Assembly (NCBI GenBank): GCA_001798165.1
Contig: MGRL01000050.1
Coordinates: 1 to 51,280 of the forward strand
Direction of reading: 5' to 3'
From: Deltaproteobacteria bacterium RIFCSPHIGHO2_02_FULL_43_33
Lineage (GTDB): Bacteria; Desulfobacterota; GWC2-55-46; UBA9637
Length of the DNA: 51,280 nt
The notes below the pieces were generated by a model that searched no databases, was not told the origin of the DNA, and saw only the letters and a list, made by a program, of their open reading frames with translations. The position numbers were made by a program, and so were the translations under genes. Below are positions 47,634 through 51,280 of this stretch, in pieces (the stretch's first letter is position 1; each line of letters opens with the position of its first letter).

Positions 47634-48278
47634 ATGGCAGAGCAAAAAAAGGCTGTTGAAATAGAATGTCCAAAATGCAAAATAAGGTTCCGCCTATGGA
47701 TTCCTCAATATATTTTTTCTCAATGGAAGGATGGGGCAGAGATAGGCTGCATAAAGTGCAGGACAAGTATCAAGCTCAAGAAAGAGAATGATAATTTCCG
47801 AGTCTCTGCTGAACAGCCCATTGAGAAAATAGTATTAGAAGCTGCGCCTGGTAAAACTGCCTCAGTTGGTAAAACCATGGGTGAATCAATTCTTATTGTT
47901 GATGATGACGCTGTTATCAGGAAAATGGCAGAGGATACGCTTATAAAAAACAAGTTCACGCCGTTGACTGCCAAGAACGGTGCAGAGGCATTAACTGTTT
48001 TGGAAAAAAAACAGGTGGCAGTTGTGGTGGTTGACCTGCACCTTAAAAATTTAAAAGACCCTCAGGCCACTATGAATGGGGAGGATTTTTTACAAAGACT
48101 CGCAGATTTAGGAAAGAAGATACCGGCAATAGTAACTACAGGCAAAGACCTTATAGATGATATAATCCTTGAACCAAAATGGTACGACATGCGGGTTATG
48201 GCCTTTATTCAAAAGGGCAGCCCATTCTGGACAGATGAGTTAATAACGAAGATAAAAGAAATACTTAAAAAAGATTAG
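47634..48278 (+). CDS. response regulator with N-terminal zinc ribbon
   Basis: The 214-residue protein begins with a zinc-ribbon-like domain (C12-x2-C15 in IECPKCKIRF and C39-x2-C42 in GCIKCRTS). A linker leads to a receiver domain at about 85-214: ILIVDDDAVIRKMAEDTL (Asp90-92), phosphoacceptor Asp134 in VVVVDLHLKNL and a Lys near AFIQKGSPFW. There is no DNA-binding output domain, so it probably acts by protein contact. No histidine kinase gene is nearby. The upstream 240 nt holds repeats and no clear promoter. Confidence 0.85.
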   Translation: MAEQKKAVEIECPKCKIRFRLWIPQYIFSQWKDGAEIGCIKCRTSIKLKKENDNFRVSAEQPIEKIVLEAAPGKTASVGKTMGESILIVDDDAVIRKMAEDTLIKNKFTPLTAKNGAEALTVLEKKQVAVVVVDLHLKNLKDPQATMNGEDFLQRLADLGKKIPAIVTTGKDLIDDIILEPKWYDMRVMAFIQKGSPFWTDELITKIKEILKKD

Positions 48279-48320
48279 GCCAATTTATTTAATTGCTGAG
48301 AGAAAACCCCTGAAAGTCAA

Positions 48321-48339
48321 CCCTGAACTTGTTTCAGGG
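48321..48339. repeat. CCCTGA...TCAGGG hairpin
   Basis: CCCTGAACTTGTTTCAGGG folds with a 6-bp stem and 7-nt loop; flanking AAGTCAACC and GTTCAGC words suggest a relic of a common dispersed repeat. It lies between the response regulator gene and purD and may help end the first transcript. Confidence 0.6.
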
Positions 48340-48435
48340 TCTCATAATAGATATTGAATCAAGTTCAGCATGTCAGACAAGGCGGATTTATTATTTTTCA
48401 GCAGCCTGTTAAATCGTTGTTTGGAGATATATGTA

Positions 48436-49704
48436 ATGAATATATTAGTTATTGGAAGCGGCGGCCGTGAACATGCCCTTGTATGGAAAATAGCCAAAAG
48501 CCGCAAAATAAAAAAAATCTTCTGCGCGCCTGGGAACCCCGGAATTGCACAGCTGGCTGAGTGTGTAGATATAAAGGCAGATGATATAAAGGGCCTGAGA
48601 GAATTTGCAATTAAGGAAAAGATAGACCTCATGGTTGTTGGCCCGGAACTACCTCTGACATTAGGCATAATAGATTTCTTTGAAGAAAAGGGGCTTAAGG
48701 TTTTCGGTCCTTCAAAAAAGGCGGCAGAGATAGAGGGAAGCAAGGTCTTTGCTAAAAATCTGATGCAGAAATATAGCATACCAACAGCTGCTTATAAAGT
48801 ATTTAAAGACCTAAGAAATGCAAAAGATTATATAAAGGAACATAACTTTCCTTTGGTAGTAAAGGCAGACGGCCTTGCAGCAGGCAAGGGGGTAATAATC
48901 TGCAAAACAAGGGAAGATGCCATTGATGCAATAAAGCTTATAATGGAAAAAAAGGCATTTGGCAGGGCTGGGGATAGGGTTATAATTGAAGAGTTTTTAA
49001 AAGGCGAAGAGGCATCTTTCTTAGCTATAACAGATGGGAAAACAGTTATTCCCTTACCTCCCTGTCAGGATCACAAGGCAATATTTGACGGAGATAAAGG
49101 CCCAAATACAGGTGGTATGGGCGCTTATTCTCCGACACCAATCATAACTGCAAAGCTAAAAGAAGAAATAATAGACAGCATAATGATGCCGACTGTTAAG
49201 GCAATGGAAAAAGAGGGGAGGCCGTATAAAGGTGTTCTTTATGCAGGACTTATGATTACAGAAGATGGCCCGAAGGTCTTAGAATATAATTGCAGATTTG
49301 GCGACCCAGAAACACAGCCGATAATGATGCGGCTTAGAAATGATCTGGTAGATGTTCTTTCAGCAGCAGTTGAAGGTAAACTTAATAAGGTTAAACTCAA
49401 TTGCGATAATAAGCTTGCCTTATGTGTTGTCATGACATCAAAGGGTTATCCGGGAGATTACGAAAAAGGTAAAGAAATAAAGGGGATTGAAGATGCAGCA
49501 AGATTAAAAGATGTTGTTATCTTCCATGCCGGCACCGCGCTGAATGATACCAAACTTGTCACAGCAGGCGGCAGGGTCCTTGGCGTAACAGCCATGGGCG
49601 TAGGCGTAAAAAGGGCTATAAACAAGGCATATGAGGCAGTGTCAAGGATAAAATGGGAAGGGGCGCATTATAGGAAGGATATTGGGAAAAAGGCAATAAA
49701 ATAG
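48436..49704 (+). CDS. purD: phosphoribosylamine-glycine ligase PurD
   Basis: PurD joins glycine to phosphoribosylamine with ATP (GAR synthetase). The 422-residue protein has MNILVIGSGGREHALVWKIA, the ATP-grasp motifs FPLVVKADGLAAGKGVIICK, GPNTGGMGAYSPTPII and LEYNCRFGDPETQPIMMRL. I choose ATG 48436 because the family begins there; the frame is open for 22 more codons upstream without support. GGAG at 48423 is the ribosome site. purE follows after a long hairpin. Confidence 0.97.
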   Translation: MNILVIGSGGREHALVWKIAKSRKIKKIFCAPGNPGIAQLAECVDIKADDIKGLREFAIKEKIDLMVVGPELPLTLGIIDFFEEKGLKVFGPSKKAAEIEGSKVFAKNLMQKYSIPTAAYKVFKDLRNAKDYIKEHNFPLVVKADGLAAGKGVIICKTREDAIDAIKLIMEKKAFGRAGDRVIIEEFLKGEEASFLAITDGKTVIPLPPCQDHKAIFDGDKGPNTGGMGAYSPTPIITAKLKEEIIDSIMMPTVKAMEKEGRPYKGVLYAGLMITEDGPKVLEYNCRFGDPETQPIMMRLRNDLVDVLSAAVEGKLNKVKLNCDNKLALCVVMTSKGYPGDYEKGKEIKGIEDAARLKDVVIFHAGTALNDTKLVTAGGRVLGVTAMGVGVKRAINKAYEAVSRIKWEGAHYRKDIGKKAIK

Positions 49705-49707
49705 TTA

Positions 49708-49832
49708 TTCACGCTGAAAAATGCCCATCTGCTGTGTTGTCGCTGCGGCTTCTGCGCTCAGCATACTACAAATAAGTATGCCTCGCTTGAAGCCTTGCGC
49801 CGCCTTGCATCTGGGCGATTTTTGAGCGTGAA
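49708..49832. repeat. 125-nt imperfect hairpin between purD and purE
   Basis: TTCACGCT (49708-49715) pairs with AGCGTGAA (49825-49832); GAAAAATGCCCATCTGC and GCATCTGGGCGATTTTTGAG form the stem base; CTGCGGCTTC/GAAGCCTTGCG and GCATACT/AGTATGC lead to the tip at about 49770. It fills most of the gap between the genes. Its length and compensating arms recall an RNA structure or a MITE. Confidence 0.85.
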
Positions 49833-49879
49833 CTAAAGAGCTAAGATATAAACTTATGAGATGAAAGAGGGGGCGACTT

Positions 49880-50374
49880 ATGCTAAAATCACTGGTCGGC
49901 ATTCTTATGGGGAGCGATTCAGACCTTCCGATAATGGAAGAGGCTGCAAAGATATTAAAAGATTTTGATATACCGTATGAAATGACAATTTCCTCAGCCC
50001 ATCGTTCGCCGAAAAGGACATCGGATTATGCAAAAAGCGCGGCAGACAGGGGTATCAAAGTGATTATTGCAGGAGCAGGCTCTGCAGCTCATCTTGCAGG
50101 CTTTATAGCTGCTGAAACAATATTGCCTGTTATCGGCGTGCCCATAGATTCATCTTCATTAAAAGGCATGGATGCGCTTCTTTCAACAGTGCAGATGCCG
50201 GGCGGCGTGCCGGTTGCAGCAATGGCAATAGGCAAGGCAGGCGCAAAAAATGCCGGTATACTTGCTGTACAGATAATTGCTTTAGCAGATAAAAAACTTC
50301 AGGCAAAACTCAAGGCGTATAAGGAAAAGCAAGCTAAGGATGTAGAGGAAAAAGCTAAGAAAATTAGCGTATGA
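49880..50374 (+). CDS. purE: N5-carboxyaminoimidazole ribonucleotide mutase PurE
   Basis: PurE moves the carboxyl group of N5-CAIR to give CAIR. The 164-residue protein has GILMGSDSDLPIMEEAAKIL, the SSAHRSPKRTSDYAKSA motif with catalytic His, AGAGSAAHLAGFIAAETILP and LLSTVQMPGGVPVAAMAIGK. A class I PurE normally works with PurK, which is not in the window. The start follows GAGGGGGCG. It overlaps the next gene by 4 nt. Confidence 0.97.
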   Translation: MLKSLVGILMGSDSDLPIMEEAAKILKDFDIPYEMTISSAHRSPKRTSDYAKSAADRGIKVIIAGAGSAAHLAGFIAAETILPVIGVPIDSSSLKGMDALLSTVQMPGGVPVAAMAIGKAGAKNAGILAVQIIALADKKLQAKLKAYKEKQAKDVEEKAKKISV

Positions 50375-51003
50375 CAACCCTTCTTAAGGCAGAGACGCTT
50401 TCGGGTTCAGACTGGAAGCGGGTTCGTGATATTTTTAAAAAAGGCGGAATTATCGCCTATCCAACAGAAACATTCTACGGTCTTGGGGTTGATCCTTTCA
50501 ATGAAGCTGCGATAAAAAAGCTGTTTGAATTAAAAGGCCGAGGCTCCGATAAACCGGTATCAATTCTAATTAAAGATAAGAAGATGTTGTTGGAAGTCGC
50601 AGAAGAAATCCCGCTGTTAGCGGAAAAATTGATTAAAAAATTCTGGCCCGGGCCGTTGACGATTATATTCAAGGCAAAAAAGTCAATTCCCTCTCTACTC
50701 ACAGGAGGCACTGGCAAGATAGGCGTAAGAATATCCAGCAATCCCATAACTCAAAAACTTCTTGAGGAAATAGATTCTCCTATTACAGCAACCAGCGCAA
50801 ATCCATCCGGCAAAAAAAGCCCTGTAACAGCAAAAGAGGTTATGGATTATTTTGGAGATAAGATAGACCTGCTCATTGACGGCGGAGTGTTATCCGGCAA
50901 ACTCGGCTCAACCATTTTGGATGCAACGGAACAGGAATTGAAGGTAATAAGAGAAGGGGAAATCCCGGCAAAAGACGTGTTTGAAGCAATCATGGGAAGA
51001 TGA
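50371..51003 (+). CDS. threonylcarbamoyl-AMP synthase, Sua5/YrdC/YciO family
   Basis: The 210-residue protein has the YrdC fold motifs GGIIAYPTETFYGLGVDPFN, RGSDKPVSILIKDKKMLLE, KFWPGPLTIIFKAKKSIPSL and SPITATSANPSGKKSPVTA. TsaC makes threonylcarbamoyl-adenylate for the t6A modification of tRNAs that read ANN codons. The KPVS and SANPSG motifs favour a real TsaC over YciO. Coupling to purE is unexpected in function and probably just transcriptional. Confidence 0.9.
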   Translation: MTTLLKAETLSGSDWKRVRDIFKKGGIIAYPTETFYGLGVDPFNEAAIKKLFELKGRGSDKPVSILIKDKKMLLEVAEEIPLLAEKLIKKFWPGPLTIIFKAKKSIPSLLTGGTGKIGVRISSNPITQKLLEEIDSPITATSANPSGKKSPVTAKEVMDYFGDKIDLLIDGGVLSGKLGSTILDATEQELKVIREGEIPAKDVFEAIMGR

Positions 51004-51085
51004 CCGGAAACTTGATAAGCAGAAGGATAGAGGTTCTTTCTCATAATGAATGAATGAGTGAGTAAATAATATTCCCTCCCCTTTG

Positions 51086-51280
51086 ATGAGGGAGGCAAAC
51101 AATTTACCCTCCCCCTTGACGGGGGAGGGTAAGGGTGGGGGTGATTCTACGGCAGACAGAATAACAACATTGGGGAAAGCCCTCAGGAAAAGAACTACAG
51201 ATGCAGAACGACTGCTCTGGAGCCGCTTGAGGATGAAGCAGATGGAAGGGTTGAAATTCAGGAGGCAACAGCCCATAGAC
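51086..51280 (+). CDS. DUF559 (Vsr-like) endonuclease-domain protein, 3' part outside window
   Basis: From ATG 51086 the frame reads MREANNLPSPLTGEGKGGGD, then ALRKRTTDAERLLWSRLRMK and QMEGLKFRRQQPID up to the window edge. TDAERLLWSRLR...GLKFRRQQPI is the start of the DUF559 domain, which is related to very-short-patch-repair endonucleases. The first 20 residues are encoded by the palindromic repeat at 51106-51130 and its flanks, so the true start may be later; TTG at 51170 is an option. No ribosome site is evident at 51086. The catalytic residues lie outside the window. Confidence 0.8.
   Translation, partial: MREANNLPSPLTGEGKGGGDSTADRITTLGKALRKRTTDAERLLWSRLRMKQMEGLKFRRQQPID
51106..51130. 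repeat. ACCCTCCCCC-TTGAC-GGGGGAGGGT palindrome
   Basis: Perfect 10-bp arms (51106-51115, 51121-51130) with a 5-nt loop, preceded by a CCCTCC...GGAGG pair at 51074-51095. It is downstream of the tsaC-like gene and inside the beginning of the DUF559 reading frame. Related to 7134-7169. Confidence 0.85.

Noticed and set aside
48370-48435. Upstream start for purD
   Set aside because: The family begins at MNILVIGSGGREHA (48436), which has its own ribosome site.

Overview
The window comes from the chromosome of a Gram-negative (diderm) bacterium of roughly 40-45% GC. Outer-membrane lipid transport genes (mlaE-mlaF-mlaD), a CpoB/YbgF lipoprotein, a split atpZ-atpI-atpB-atpE cluster, a periplasmic molybdopterin oxidoreductase and an RpoH-type sigma factor all fit an anaerobic or facultative member of the old Deltaproteobacteria (Desulfobacterota) or Nitrospirota. 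There is no rRNA, so the phylum is an inference. The mnmG-rsmG-parA-parB block with two perfect parS sites says that the right-hand part lies close to the replication origin.

Layout. 1-7 kb: end of a cell-wall amidase, topA, dprA, a LysM protein and cpoB. 7-11 kb: rlmI, an orphan multi-cluster ferredoxin, and queD + folE2 (queuosine/preQ0 entry). 11-13 kb: a decaying toxin-antitoxin island with two damaged PIN genes, a frameshifted XRE regulator and one intact Phd/RelE pair. 13-24.8 kb, all leftward: phoH-like, purH, an ASKHA ATPase, mlaDFE, alr, rpoH, atpEBIZ, tRNA-Leu. 25-31.4 kb, rightward: a three-subunit molybdopterin oxidoreductase (order B-C-A), a small exported protein, a TorD chaperone and a Crp/Fnr regulator. 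31.4-33.8 kb: a PQQ-propeller protein and five tRNA genes. 34-36.6 kb: an ABC exporter with a frameshifted permease, then ilvE. 36.6-41.3 kb: a tight operon of bactofilin, L,D-transpeptidase, a coiled-coil membrane protein and an M99 carboxypeptidase. 41.3-43 kb: a DNA methyltransferase and HNH nuclease pair. 43-47.4 kb: parB, parA, rsmG, mnmG. 47.6-51.3 kb, rightward: a zinc-ribbon response regulator, purD, purE, tsaC-like and the start of a DUF559 nuclease.

Two signals stand out. First, the intergenic DNA is full of hairpins built from short locus-specific words, repeated with small changes on one strand and then reverse-complemented. At least twelve loci share this architecture while sharing almost no sequence with each other, and related material sits in frame inside rpoH, the ASKHA gene, rsmG and the amidase leader. 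A second family with GTAGGG...CCCTAC ends lies near topA and is also in frame inside dprA and purH. Second, the bactofilin operon looks like a compact version of the Helicobacter Csd/Ccm cell-shape system, with an extra domain shared by two of its proteins.

The oxidoreductase is also unusual: the catalytic subunit and the ferredoxin subunit each replace one canonical Fe-S cysteine with aspartate at the exact spacing. Several apparent frameshifts sit at homopolymers (XRE gene, ABC permease), so assembly error must be excluded before these are called true pseudogenes.
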